DNA from: Rhodobacterales bacterium HKCCA1288
Lineage (GTDB): Bacteria; Pseudomonadota; Alphaproteobacteria; Rhodobacterales; Rhodobacteraceae
NCBI GenBank assembly: GCA_015693905.1
Contig: CP065161.1
Location: 1,302,001-1,366,000, forward strand
Length of the DNA: 64,000 nt
Direction of reading: 5' to 3'
Below are positions 55,440 to 64,000 of this stretch, in pieces. How positions within the stretch are numbered: the first letter of the stretch is position 1; the number at the start of each line of letters is the position of its first letter. The notes under the pieces are model-generated. The model ran no database searches and was not told the origin of the DNA. It saw nothing but the letters and a program-made list of their open reading frames with translations. The position numbers and the translations under genes were made by a program.

Positions 55440-56028
55440 GCTTGCCGACACTCCACCCTGTGGCGTCTTTCAAACGCGCCTCACCTTTGCTGATTGGAAG
55501 ATCTTCGAGGGCGGATCCCATACTGTCATTCCAACGATTAAGATATCCAAACAGCGCGACAACGGCCATGATCTCGACCACGGCGGCCTCACCCCAATGC
55601 GCCTTAAGGCGTGCGCCGATTTCTGGTGTCACCGCGTTTGGCACAAAGGTTGCAGCCTGCGCAAAGGCCAAGGCGGCTTTCTCGGCCTCGGTAAAATGGG
55701 GGCTATCTTCAAAGGTGAACACATCGTTCAACCGATCTTCTGACGCGCCAAACCGCTCGGAGGCCAAGATCATATGGGCCTGACAATACAGGCAGCCTGA
55801 TGCCTGACTGGACACATACCCAAGCAGGCGTTTGAATTCAGGCGTGACCGCGCCGTAATCCGTCATGACCGCCACGTTCAAATCGGTAAAGGCACGCGCG
55901 ATTGGCGCACGATGTGCCATGGTGCGCACAGAATTTGGGATCACCCCCAACGGCCCTTTGAAAAACTGAACGTGATCTGCCAGATCGCGCTCCATTTCCT
56001 CTTCCTCAAGCGGGCGGATCAATGCCAT
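55432..56028 (-). CDS. AhpD-like peroxidase-related protein
   Basis: A 198-residue carboxymuconolactone-decarboxylase/AhpD-family protein. The active CxxC is in SGCLYCQAHM, followed by GASEDRLNDVF, and FGYLNRWNDSMGSALEDL is typical of the peroxidase-related subfamily. It may act in thiol-dependent peroxide reduction; the partner is unknown. The start at 56028 (MALIRPLEEEE) is favoured over an upstream extension. Confidence 0.85.
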   Translation of the reverse strand: MALIRPLEEEEMERDLADHVQFFKGPLGVIPNSVRTMAHRAPIARAFTDLNVAVMTDYGAVTPEFKRLLGYVSSQASGCLYCQAHMILASERFGASEDRLNDVFTFEDSPHFTEAEKAALAFAQAATFVPNAVTPEIGARLKAHWGEAAVVEIMAVVALFGYLNRWNDSMGSALEDLPISKGEARLKDATGWSVGKHV

Positions 56029-56110
56029 GATGCGGGTCTCCCTTCTTTTCCCTTCGCTGCGCAGACCGTGGCGCGCAGGGGCAAAACTTGCAAGCGAAAG
56101 GCGCGGGCCA

Positions 56111-56590
56111 ATGGAAAAAGCGACCAACCCCATACGCCCAACCGATGATGCGGCGCGCGCATTGGCCCGTGGGATATTGGCAGACCATAACTATGCGGCG
56201 CTTGGGGTCACAGACCCGCAGACAGGCGCGCCCGCCCTCAGCCGTGTCGCCTATGTCTGGCTGCCTGAGACGGCACAAATTCTTAGTCTTATTTCAGATC
56301 TCTCCGCGCATAGTCGCGCCTTGGCAGAGCGGCCAAACTGTGGGCTATTGATCGGCTCTGTGCCTGATCGCGGCGATCCTTTGACCCATCCCCGCCTGAG
56401 TTTAGAAACCTATGCCCTGCCCTGTGACAAGGCCGAAAAAAAGGCGGCCTATCTGGCCGCCTATCCCAAAGCAAAGCTCTATTTTGATTTTGGCGATTTC
56501 CGTATGGTGGAATTCACCGTCAAAGCCGCGTTTTTAAATGGCGGCTTTGGTCAGGCCTTTCACCTTACCCCCGATGATCTGCGGCCTTAG
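56111..56590 (+). CDS. HugZ/PNPOx-like flavin-binding protein
   Basis: A 159-residue protein of the pyridoxamine 5'-phosphate oxidase-like split-barrel fold: NYAALGVTDPQTGAPALSRV, SDLSAHSRALAERPNCGLLIG, and AAYPKAKLYFDFGDFRMVEF, which matches HugZ-type haem-utilisation proteins. It binds FMN or haem; the exact role is uncertain. It lies divergent from the AhpD-like gene. Confidence 0.8.
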   Translation: MEKATNPIRPTDDAARALARGILADHNYAALGVTDPQTGAPALSRVAYVWLPETAQILSLISDLSAHSRALAERPNCGLLIGSVPDRGDPLTHPRLSLETYALPCDKAEKKAAYLAAYPKAKLYFDFGDFRMVEFTVKAAFLNGGFGQAFHLTPDDLRP

Positions 56591-58881
56591 GGCGTGTCAC
56601 AGCGCGCGGTCAATTGCACAGTGCCACGCACAGGCTGCGGCCAGTTGAGGCGAATTGAGCCGCGCCCAACCCCATGCCGCGTGGTGGCATAGGGGGTGAC
56701 GTATTGGACAACATTGGCGCTGTTGCGCAACGGCCCCTCAGGCAGGGCAGAGGCCGCAACCCGCGCCTGACCCTCAAAAGGCAGCCAATCGCGCAAATCC
56801 ACCTCCCAAACCTGCTGCGGGCTGTTTTCCGTGACGGCAAGCGTCACTGGGTTTTGGGTATCCCGCACAATCCCGTGAAAAGTATTGCCTTGCATCAAGA
56901 AATTCTTGGTGCGGCTGCCATCCAACGGCGCGACACTGCTATCCACGGCATCAACACGCTCAAGCGGCGCACCTTGGATATGCTTAAACGAGTTGTCACA
57001 GATTGAGAGGGCGTTGATATAATGGCCCGGGCCTTGCGGACGGATCACAAGAAAGCTGAACCAAGGGGCAGAGCGGATCGACATGAAAATATTGTCGTTG
57101 ATCGTGAGCGCCCCAAAAGACAACTCGCTCGACAGTTCTGGCGCGGGGTCATGTTCATTGATCCACTCAATGGAGCAATTATCGATATAATTGCCGTTCA
57201 CAGTCGACCGAATATTGATGCCCGTAAAGATCAAACCCGCGCTGCGCACCCCATTTGGCACATCATCGCCTTGGAAAAAGTGATTGCCAGAAATCAGATA
57301 GCCCGTCCCCGCAGCGAGCATGAAATGGCGAAATTTCACAACGCGATTGTCACGAATTTTTGCGTCATTTGAGTTGATGTTAATCGCGACACTCACCCGA
57401 TCCTCAACGCGCTCAGCCTGTTCCTTGGACAGGAATTGGCAGCGTTCTACCTGCAACCCCTGACAGGCCTCACCGGGCGATGTGATGCCGCGATCTTTCG
57501 GGCCTGTGAAAAAACAATCCTGAACCTGCACCACCAAACCATCAATCGGCAGCATGATGGCACTTGCACGATCAGCACAGAGAAACTCGATGTCGGTGAT
57601 GACAAAGCGTTGCAGGTTTTGAAATCCAGAAAAATCCAACAGATATTTGAAGCGCCGAAACCCGTAGCTTTGGGTTTGGGGCGGCACGCCCAAAGGCAGC
57701 GAAAGCGTGATCGTGCCCGCCGCGATATCGCGCGCGCGCACATAAACCTCGCGCCCGACTCCGACCGCGCCCGTGACCAATGATCCAACGGGGATTTGCG
57801 CCACATTGGCAATATTGGTCAGCTTGCGCGGGTCATTCACCGACCATTGCGCCGTGGCTACCACAAAATCATCATCCCATGCAGGGGAATTGTCAGGGGT
57901 CAATTGCCCATTCCGTAGAACGCGGCGGTTGGCATAGGTGGTGCGGTTGCCAACGGCGGCTTGAACATCCAAAGGCTCGGTCAGGATCACGCGGCGGGCA
58001 TTGAGATCGAACCCTTCGAAATCCGATTGGTTGAGCAAGGTCTGTATCCCCTTGCGCAAGCCCAGTTCTGCATCCCCAAAAGCATCCGCATAGCCATTAA
58101 GATCAAAATTCTGGTTCAGCGCCAAGCGCGCAGCATCAGGCATCACAACCCGCCCCTCGAAGCGCACCCGCGCATCAAGCCCAAGTGTTGAGCCGATAAA
58201 ATAAACCCCCGCAGGCACGAGGATCTCGCGCCCCTGTGCGGCTTGATCAGCCGCAGCAAAGGCGGCGCGGCTATCCGTGATCCCATCACCAATGGCGCCA
58301 AAATCGGTGACATCAACCCAATCCATCAACTCGCGATAATAAATATCGGTCGCATCTGTGATCTCGATATCCTCGATCCGAAACACACCGCCGTTATCAC
58401 CGATGATATCAATCCCAAAATGGCCAAACACGGCAGAACCGCCCCAAACCATATCCACGCCTGTGCGCGCGCCCACACCCACAATGGCAGATAGCTCGAC
58501 AACTTCGCCGAATGTGTCCACGGCACGGCTGGGGCCAAATTGGGCGACCCCCGCGATATTGGTATTGGCCGAGCTGCCCGCCCAAGCGCCAATACGCGCC
58601 ACCGCAGCCGTTCCAGAGATCAGTTTGATCCGCGCGCGGATTTGCAAATAGAGGCCCGCCCGAATGGGTGTTGCCCCCGTGAACCGCAGGCGCGTGGTGC
58701 TTTCAATTTTTACGATTTCCAGACAGGTGCCGAAATCTGCATCAGCCGCCACAAGGGCCGCATTGGCGGCGGTGGCATAGGTGTCTTGGTTCGGGCGCCC
58801 ATCTTCGCGCGACCATTGCGCCAGACCTTCGGCAAAAGCGGGCGGCATAAGTTGCAGGCCTTCGGTGATCACTTGGTTCAT
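56587..58881 (-). CDS. large pectate-lyase-like beta-helix protein
   Basis: A 764-residue protein. It has an N-terminal jelly-roll-like region (about 1-190), then a Pectate_lyase_3 start motif (DVTDFGAIGDGITDSRAAF). A right-handed beta-helix follows, with many asparagine-rich turns (ININSNDAKIRDN, YLISGNHFFQGDD, LTINDNIFMS). No signal peptide is visible. Proteins of this layout occur as phage tail-spike-like or surface glycan-degrading proteins in Rhodobacteraceae. The substrate is unknown. Its stop overlaps the convergent PNPOx gene by 4 bases. Confidence 0.8.
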   Translation of the reverse strand: MNQVITEGLQLMPPAFAEGLAQWSREDGRPNQDTYATAANAALVAADADFGTCLEIVKIESTTRLRFTGATPIRAGLYLQIRARIKLISGTAAVARIGAWAGSSANTNIAGVAQFGPSRAVDTFGEVVELSAIVGVGARTGVDMVWGGSAVFGHFGIDIIGDNGGVFRIEDIEITDATDIYYRELMDWVDVTDFGAIGDGITDSRAAFAAADQAAQGREILVPAGVYFIGSTLGLDARVRFEGRVVMPDAARLALNQNFDLNGYADAFGDAELGLRKGIQTLLNQSDFEGFDLNARRVILTEPLDVQAAVGNRTTYANRRVLRNGQLTPDNSPAWDDDFVVATAQWSVNDPRKLTNIANVAQIPVGSLVTGAVGVGREVYVRARDIAAGTITLSLPLGVPPQTQSYGFRRFKYLLDFSGFQNLQRFVITDIEFLCADRASAIMLPIDGLVVQVQDCFFTGPKDRGITSPGEACQGLQVERCQFLSKEQAERVEDRVSVAININSNDAKIRDNRVVKFRHFMLAAGTGYLISGNHFFQGDDVPNGVRSAGLIFTGINIRSTVNGNYIDNCSIEWINEHDPAPELSSELSFGALTINDNIFMSIRSAPWFSFLVIRPQGPGHYINALSICDNSFKHIQGAPLERVDAVDSSVAPLDGSRTKNFLMQGNTFHGIVRDTQNPVTLAVTENSPQQVWEVDLRDWLPFEGQARVAASALPEGPLRNSANVVQYVTPYATTRHGVGRGSIRLNWPQPVRGTVQLTARCDTP

Positions 58882-59033
58882 GGAACCCCCATTTTTTGTG
58901 GAGTTCCGCCAAGACCCTACAAAGCGCATATCCCGCAAAGCCCTGAACGGAACCTCGCAGAATGTAAAATATTGGTTTGATAGATGCGTTGCGGAGGGGT
59001 TCTACGTCAAACGTGTTAAAAACGTCTTAATCC

Positions 59034-59468
59034 TTAGACCGAGGCGGGCGGCTGCGGCATGTAATGGACACCATTGATCCGCCAATCACCCGCAATCTCG
59101 ACCATTTCGTAAATCAAAAGATGGCTTTGCCCATCGCGATCAATCACTTCGACCTGCTGAAAAACGCCAGTTTGGGTCATACGCGCCGTACCAAACCGAT
59201 AGGTCAGCGGATGCCACACCATGGGATAACCTTGCTCGACCATGCGGGCAAATTGATCCTGATCGCCAAATAAATTTTGAATAAGGGGGCTTGCATAGCT
59301 CCATGCGCGGGGGATGTCTTGGGCGCGAAAGGCTTCAAGCTGGGCGGCAATAGTCGCTTCAACGCGATTATCAATCTCAGGTGCAGACTGCGCCAGCGCC
59401 GCGCGCGGCGTACCGGCCAAGCCCACCCCCAGAACCAAAATCAAAGTGATGACATAATGACGGATCAC
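59034..59468 (-). CDS. DUF4864 exported protein
   Basis: A 144-residue protein with a signal peptide (about residues 1-26) and the DUF4864 pattern: IAAQLEAFRAQDIPRAWSYA, FARMVEQGYPMVW, LIYEMVEIAGDWRINGV. This SnoaL/NTF2-like family has no known function. GTG at 59468 is chosen; the frame is open to 59504, but that part overlaps a hairpin. About 150 bases separate it from the beta-helix gene. Confidence 0.75.
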   Translation of the reverse strand: MIRHYVITLILVLGVGLAGTPRAALAQSAPEIDNRVEATIAAQLEAFRAQDIPRAWSYASPLIQNLFGDQDQFARMVEQGYPMVWHPLTYRFGTARMTQTGVFQQVEVIDRDGQSHLLIYEMVEIAGDWRINGVHYMPQPPASV

Positions 59469-59487
59469 GCCTGATGACCTTTGACCT

Positions 59488-59511
59488 CTACCCCTTGCTG
59501 GCAAGAGGTAG
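59488..59511 (-). terminator. hairpin between lysS and the DUF4864 gene
   Basis: CTACCCCTTGC-TG-GCAAGAGGTAG forms an 11-bp stem with one mismatch, starting 29 bases after the lysS stop on the minus strand. No strong T-tract follows, so it may be a weak terminator. Confidence 0.4.
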
Positions 59512-59539
59512 GGGACAAAAAGTAAAGGTCAATTGCGCC

Positions 59540-61120
59540 TCATGCCGCCAAATCGCCGCGCAATCCTGCCTCGATCAGCGCGATTGTCTCGTTCACACCA
59601 TAAAGCGCGATGAACCCGCCAAAGCGCGGGCCTTGGCTTGCGCCCATCAACACCTCATAAAGTGCGCGGAACCAATCGCGCAGCGGCTCGAACCCGTGAT
59701 CTTTGCCAACCGAAAAGACAAGCGTTTGCAGCGCCTCATCTTCAATCGGCCCATCATAGACCTTGAGCCGCGCAGCAAGATCCTCAAGGGCAGCGCGCTC
59801 TGTGTCATTAGGCAGACGGAAAGTTTTTTCTGGCTTCACAAAATCATTGTAATACCGCACCGCAAAACCCGCCGCTTGATCCATATCTGGATTGGTTTCA
59901 GGCGAGGCATCAGGCGCATAACGGCGGATGAACCCCCATAGGGTTTCCTTGTCTTCCGCCCCAGCCACAGAGGCCAGATTGAGCAACATCGCAAAACTGA
60001 CCACCATATCGGAGGCAGGCACAGTGCCGTTATGAATGTGATGCACAGGGTTGGATAATTTCTGCGCCCAGTCCTGATCAGGATAAGCCCGCAATTGTTG
60101 GTGATATTCATCCACGGCCTTGGGGATCACATCAAAATAAAGCCGCTTGGCGGTTTTGGGTTTGCCAAACATAAAATAGCTCAGGGACTCGGTCGAGGCG
60201 TAGCTGAGCCATTCATCAATCGAAATCCCGTTGCCAGACGATTTCGAGATTTTCTGCCCCGTCTCATCCAAGAACAATTCATAGGTGAAATGATGCGGCG
60301 CAGGCGTGCCTAAGATTTCACAAATCGCGTCATAAATCGGCGTGTTTGTGGAATGGTCTTTGCCATACATTTCGAAATCAACGCCCAACGCCGCCCAGCG
60401 CGCGCCAAAATCAGGCTTCCACTGCAATTTGCAATTGCCGCCCGTCACGGGCAGCGTCCATTCACGCCCATCCTCATCATCAAAGGTGATCGTATGGTTC
60501 TGCGCATTCACCTCTTTCATCGGCACATACAGCACGCGGCCCGTTTCAGGGTGGATCGGCAAGAAGATGGAGTAGGTCTGTTGGCGTTCTTCGCGCAACG
60601 ATTTCAACATCACCTTCATGATATCGTCATAGCGCTCCGCAGCACGCTTTAGAACGGTATCAAACTGGCCTGACCGATAGAATTCGGTCGCCGAATAAAA
60701 CTCATATTCAAAACCAAATGTATCGAGAAACCGCCGCAGCATGGCGTTGTTATGGTCGCCAAAACTGTCAAATTCTTCGAACGGATCAGGCACAGATGTC
60801 AGCGGCTTTTGCAGATGCTCACGCAGCATGTCTTGGTTAGGTACATTGCCCGGAACCTTCCGCATCCCATCAAGATCGTCCGAAAAACAAATGAGTCGCG
60901 TTGGAATGTCGCTGATCGCTTCAAAGGCGCGGCGGATCATTGTGGTGCGAAGCACCTCGCCAAATGTGCCGATATGTGGCAAGCCACTGGGGCCGTAGCC
61001 CGTTTCAAACAGCACATAGCCCTTTTCAGGCGGGGCTTTTTCATACCGTTTCAAAATCGCGCGCGCTTCCTCAAAAGGCCAAGCTTTGGAACTGAGGGCG
61101 GCATCACGAAAATCAGACAT
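59540..61120 (-). CDS. lysS: lysyl-tRNA synthetase, class I
   Basis: A 526-residue class I LysRS. The HIGH-like motif is [11 protein letters not shown], the KMSKS motif is KISKSSGNG, and [18 protein letters not shown] is also conserved. It charges tRNA-Lys. Class I LysRS is unrelated to the usual bacterial class II enzyme and is typical of alphaproteobacteria, spirochaetes and archaea. It is complete from ATG at 61120. Confidence 0.96.
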   Translation of the reverse strand: MSDFRDAALSSKAWPFEEARAILKRYEKAPPEKGYVLFETGYGPSGLPHIGTFGEVLRTTMIRRAFEAISDIPTRLICFSDDLDGMRKVPGNVPNQDMLREHLQKPLTSVPDPFEEFDSFGDHNNAMLRRFLDTFGFEYEFYSATEFYRSGQFDTVLKRAAERYDDIMKVMLKSLREERQQTYSIFLPIHPETGRVLYVPMKEVNAQNHTITFDDEDGREWTLPVTGGNCKLQWKPDFGARWAALGVDFEMYGKDHSTNTPIYDAICEILGTPAPHHFTYELFLDETGQKISKSSGNGISIDEWLSYASTESLSYFMFGKPKTAKRLYFDVIPKAVDEYHQQLRAYPDQDWAQKLSNPVHHIHNGTVPASDMVVSFAMLLNLASVAGAEDKETLWGFIRRYAPDASPETNPDMDQAAGFAVRYYNDFVKPEKTFRLPNDTERAALEDLAARLKVYDGPIEDEALQTLVFSVGKDHGFEPLRDWFRALYEVLMGASQGPRFGGFIALYGVNETIALIEAGLRGDLAA

Positions 61121-61236
61121 TTGGCTTCATCCATCACAAGCGCGGCATCGGGTGGCCGCATTGCCCCTGCACCTATTGCGGCAACCGAGCGGGGTCAATA
61201 ATCTAAACCCAAAACAGAACCCTGAAAGGATCCCGC

Positions 61237-61656
61237 ATGAGCTCTGAAACCTCCCTTTCTGCGCAAGACGCGCTTGTTGCGCTCATGATGGCAGTCTCGC
61301 TCTCGGATGAGTCAGTCGGCACCGCTGAGCTGGTCACCATCGAGGCCTTAGTGAATAACTTGCCCGTCTTTGCCAATTACGATGCAGATCGGATGCAAAA
61401 TGTCTCAAAAACTGTGTTCGACCTGTTCGAAGAGGAAGATGGCTTGGATGCGCTGTTTGGACTAGTGAACCAAGCCTTGCCAGAAAAGCTCCATGAAACT
61501 GCATATGCACTGTGCTGCGATGTGGCCGCCGCAGATGGGTTATTGGGGCAAACGGAACTGCGTATGCTGATGGAAATCCGCTATCAATTGGACATTGATC
61601 GTCTTGCGGCGGCAGCGATTGAACGCGGTGCACGCGCGCGGCATATTACACTTTAA
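61237..61656 (+). CDS. TerB-family protein
   Basis: A 139-residue all-helical protein with TerB-like pattern: DALVALMMAVSLSDESVGTAEL, then ETAYALCCDVAAADGLLGQTE and LRMLMEIRYQLDID. TerB domains are linked to metal sensing in tellurite systems, but many stand-alone copies are of unknown role. It lies 35 bases upstream of the SulP gene and may be co-transcribed. Confidence 0.8.
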   Translation: MSSETSLSAQDALVALMMAVSLSDESVGTAELVTIEALVNNLPVFANYDADRMQNVSKTVFDLFEEEDGLDALFGLVNQALPEKLHETAYALCCDVAAADGLLGQTELRMLMEIRYQLDIDRLAAAAIERGARARHITL

Positions 61657-61691
61657 GGCGGCAATTTTTGCCGCGATTCGATGGCGGCACC

Positions 61692-62957
61692 ATGAAACCA
61701 CAAATCCTAAGCACGTGGCCGGGCTACACGGCAGCGGCAGCAACGCGTGACGTTTTTGCAGGCGTCACTGTGGCGATGGTGGCCATCCCCCTGTGTCTTG
61801 CGATTGCGATTGCCTCGGGTGCAGAACCCATTCATGGGCTGATCACCGCGATTGTGGGCGGGTTCCTCATTTCCGCCCTTGGCGGCAGCCATGTGCAAAT
61901 TGGCGGGCCAACAGGCGCTTTCATCGTTGTGGTCTATGATGTCATCTCTCAACATGGAATGGATGGCTTGGTATTGGCCACGCTGATCGCGGGCGTGATC
62001 CTATCGCTCGCTGCACTATTTCGCGCAGGCAGCCTCATCGCGCATGTGCCAGAACCCGTGATCAACGGATTTACCGTTGGCATTGCGGTGATTATCGCCA
62101 CAAGCCAACTGCCCGATTTTTTGGGAATTCCCTTAAATGATGCGCCCGCGCATTTTTTGGGAAAACTGGCCGCTATTTGGCAGGCGCGTGATCAAATCGC
62201 GCTGCCAAGCTTTGCGATTGGCCTTGCAACCATGGCGGCCATCGTCCTGTTGCGGCGGTTCTTTCCACGCTTCCCGGGCTTGATTTTAGCTGTCTCGGGG
62301 GCGTCTGGACTGGCGTTTACGTCCCTACCTGATGTGGCCACAATCGGCAGTCGCTTTGGCGCATTACCCACCGAATTCCCGTGGCCGACCCTGCCGCAGA
62401 TCACCTATGAGCGCGTATTGGAATTGCTGCCCTCTGCCCTCATCATCGCCTTTCTGGCAGGGATAGAGTCGCTTCTATCGGCTATGGTCGCAGATCGGAT
62501 GACCAAGAATGTGCATCGCCCAAATGCAGAATTGATGTCGCAAGGTGTCGCCAATCTGGCATGTGCGGCCTTTGGATCGCTTCCCGCAACGGGTGCAATT
62601 GCACGCACGGCGACCAATATTCGCGCAGGCGGCACAACCCCTGTTGCGGGGATGGTGCATGCGGGGGTCATCTTGTTGGTCTTTCTTTTTGCAGCGCCTT
62701 TGGCAAATTACTTGGCCCTGCCCGCTTTGGGTGGGCTTCTGTTGCTGACGGCTTGGAATATGTCCGAACCGCATCATTGGCGCAGCTATGTAACAGCGGG
62801 GCCCGTCTCTGATCGTGGCCTCTTTGTGCTGACGTTGGTTTTGACAGTCTTCACGGATCTGACTGTTGCAATCGCCACGGGTGTGGCCATCGGCCTTGCG
62901 CTGAGACTGAAGCGGCGCAAAGTTCCGCCGCAAGATTGGACGCCGCCTGATCGGTAA
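61692..62957 (+). CDS. SulP-family anion transporter without STAS domain
   Basis: A 421-residue transporter. The SulP core has VAIPLCLAIAIASGAEP in TM1, GPTGAFIVVVYDVI in TM3 and FLAGIESLLSAMVADRM in TM8, in about 12-14 helices. It stops at the end of the membrane domain, so the C-terminal STAS domain of typical SulP proteins is absent. Sulfate, bicarbonate or another anion may be the substrate. Start is ATG at 61692. Confidence 0.88.
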   Translation: MKPQILSTWPGYTAAAATRDVFAGVTVAMVAIPLCLAIAIASGAEPIHGLITAIVGGFLISALGGSHVQIGGPTGAFIVVVYDVISQHGMDGLVLATLIAGVILSLAALFRAGSLIAHVPEPVINGFTVGIAVIIATSQLPDFLGIPLNDAPAHFLGKLAAIWQARDQIALPSFAIGLATMAAIVLLRRFFPRFPGLILAVSGASGLAFTSLPDVATIGSRFGALPTEFPWPTLPQITYERVLELLPSALIIAFLAGIESLLSAMVADRMTKNVHRPNAELMSQGVANLACAAFGSLPATGAIARTATNIRAGGTTPVAGMVHAGVILLVFLFAAPLANYLALPALGGLLLLTAWNMSEPHHWRSYVTAGPVSDRGLFVLTLVLTVFTDLTVAIATGVAIGLALRLKRRKVPPQDWTPPDR

Positions 62958-62960
62958 ATG

Positions 62961-64000
62961 TCACCCAAAGCCGCGCAGCCATGACACCAGCATATCATTT
63001 TGCAATGTGCGGGCGCGACCAATCCATGTCCGCCCACCGGGGGGGCGGTCGCGCTCATCAGGGCCAAGCGCCGCACGGCGGGGCAAATCTGCATTAAAAA
63101 TAGCGAAGGCCAAGGGCCGATTGGGGCCCTCGATATAGCCAGTTAAGGTCGAGACAAAATTCAACGTTCCCGTCTTCGTCACAATCTCGGCCGTGCCAAT
63201 TTGGGCTTGCATCTCGTCATTCACGCGATGCGCCCGCAACAGGTTTCGCAAGCGCCCCCTTGGCCCCGCCGCAACCAAAGCCTGCACCATTTGCACAGGC
63301 GTCATCTGGCTTGAATCCTGCAAGCCAGAATGATCATATAACTCAGCCCGCCCCGACACATAGCGCCCTTCAAGCCGTGCCGCCATGTGATCGGCAGATT
63401 GGCGCAAACTTGGATTGGCCGCCCCCGTTAGGGTCTGTGTTGCGCGCAATCCTACAACCTCAGCCGTGAGATTTGTCGAATAGCGCAGCATAGAGCGCAG
63501 CATCGCATCAAGGGGCGCGCTTGAAATTTCCGAAAGAACCACAGCCTCAGACGGCACGGCCGTTGCGCGCTGCACCCTGCTCAGCACGATGCCAGAGGAT
63601 CGCGCAAGCGAGGCAAAAACTTCGCCCACATAGGCGGCTGTATTGCGCACAGGCAACCAGCGCCCCCCATCACCCGTAAGGGCAGATCTGGCCACTGACC
63701 AGCCCTCGCGCGCCGTTGCCGTTTCCGCGCGGTAGTCCAAAACAGGGGCCGCGCGATCCACGACCGACAAGCCAATTCCCAAAACCGCAGGGCGCAAGTC
63801 ATCCGCGCGTGCATCAAGCCCAACCTGTAGGCCATTCGCTCCCTGCTCCCATGCCAGATAGACCCTGTTGAAATTCAAGTTCAGACCCGAGATTGCAGGA
63901 TTATACCCCGCATAATCGGCCTGTGTCACATCGATGAGCGGAATGGACGGCAGGGATGTATCCACGAGGTGCAGCGCGCCTGTCACCTCGCGCAGACCTA
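62961..64000 (-). CDS. dacB: D-alanyl-D-alanine carboxypeptidase (PBP4/S13), partial
   Basis: The C-terminal 345 or so residues of a peptidase S13 protein. The SxN motif is in YSTNLTAEVVG and the KTG motif in VTKTGTLNFVSTLTGYIEG; a large insertion domain lies between. The N-terminus with the SxxK nucleophile is outside the window, because the frame is still open at the right edge. It trims or hydrolyses peptidoglycan stem peptides in the periplasm. Confidence 0.9.
   Translation of the reverse strand, partial: GLREVTGALHLVDTSLPSIPLIDVTQADYAGYNPAISGLNLNFNRVYLAWEQGANGLQVGLDARADDLRPAVLGIGLSVVDRAAPVLDYRAETATAREGWSVARSALTGDGGRWLPVRNTAAYVGEVFASLARSSGIVLSRVQRATAVPSEAVVLSEISSAPLDAMLRSMLRYSTNLTAEVVGLRATQTLTGAANPSLRQSADHMAARLEGRYVSGRAELYDHSGLQDSSQMTPVQMVQALVAAGPRGRLRNLLRAHRVNDEMQAQIGTAEIVTKTGTLNFVSTLTGYIEGPNRPLAFAIFNADLPRRAALGPDERDRPPGGRTWIGRARTLQNDMLVSWLRGFG

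Overview
The window looks like a Rhodobacteraceae-type alphaproteobacterium. This rests on protein style and gene content: class I lysyl-tRNA synthetase, a bacterial NDUFS4-like complex I subunit, an ihfB-lapA-trpF-trpB block, and the DUF2924/serine-recombinase module. It has two parts that meet at a tRNA-Ser(GCU) gene at 38888-38977. Left of it (1-38.9 kb) is a metal-resistance island with mobile-element debris. Right of it (39.1-64 kb) is ordinary chromosome.

Island, 0-15.5 kb (copper part): a small exported protein and a c-type cytochrome run leftwards. A CueR-like promoter drives DUF2933, a lipoprotein and ScsB (DsbD-like). An OmpR-type two-component system plus a SHOCT protein follows; its response regulator is cut by an in-frame TAA. 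Then come a Met-rich EF-hand protein, DUF302, rhodanese, TVP38 and an APC permease. A second CueR-like box precedes copA, followed by copZ and DUF411 (CopG-like). Remains of a phage lysis cassette (truncated M15 endolysin, nested spanins, an inverted decayed o-spanin copy) and a nuclease-like ORF close this part.

Island, 15.5-26.7 kb (Zn/Cd/Pb and envelope part): zntA and an L,D-transpeptidase run right. A ten-gene operon runs left (SCO1, dsbB, dsbA, PCuAC, SCO1, M23 peptidase, DUF411, ZIP, lspA, lnt). Both zntA and this operon have near-identical MerR-type promoters with 19-bp spacers, matching the ZntR/CadR/PbrR-like regulator at 26218.

Island, 26.7-38.9 kb (mobile and mercury part): an internally deleted IS5-like element, an IS110/IS1111-type element with subterminal inverted repeats, and a 5'-truncated cation-efflux gene. 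Next are an Xre/ImmA pair with twin palindromic operators, a serine-recombinase module, and a mer operon (merR divergent from merT-P-orf84-F-orf44-A and a second flavoprotein).

Core, 39-64 kb: a beta-helix-like membrane protein, ychF, trpA, lldD-like, an MFS transporter, rplY, pth, DUF2237, trpB, trpF, lapA-domain protein, ihfB, tRNA-Arg(UCU), an NDUFS4-like protein, uvrB, an MltB-type transglycosylase, trmL, an AhpD-like protein, a PNPOx-like protein, a large pectate-lyase-like protein, DUF4864, lysS, TerB, SulP, and a PBP4-type carboxypeptidase cut by the right edge.

The island genes appear to cooperate in cation export (two P-type ATPases, CDF remnant, mer), periplasmic copper binding and delivery (SCO, PCuAC, DUF411, CopZ), and periplasmic thiol repair (ScsB, DsbA/B). 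At least three MerR-type specificities control them. Functions are inferred from motifs and families; no database search was run.
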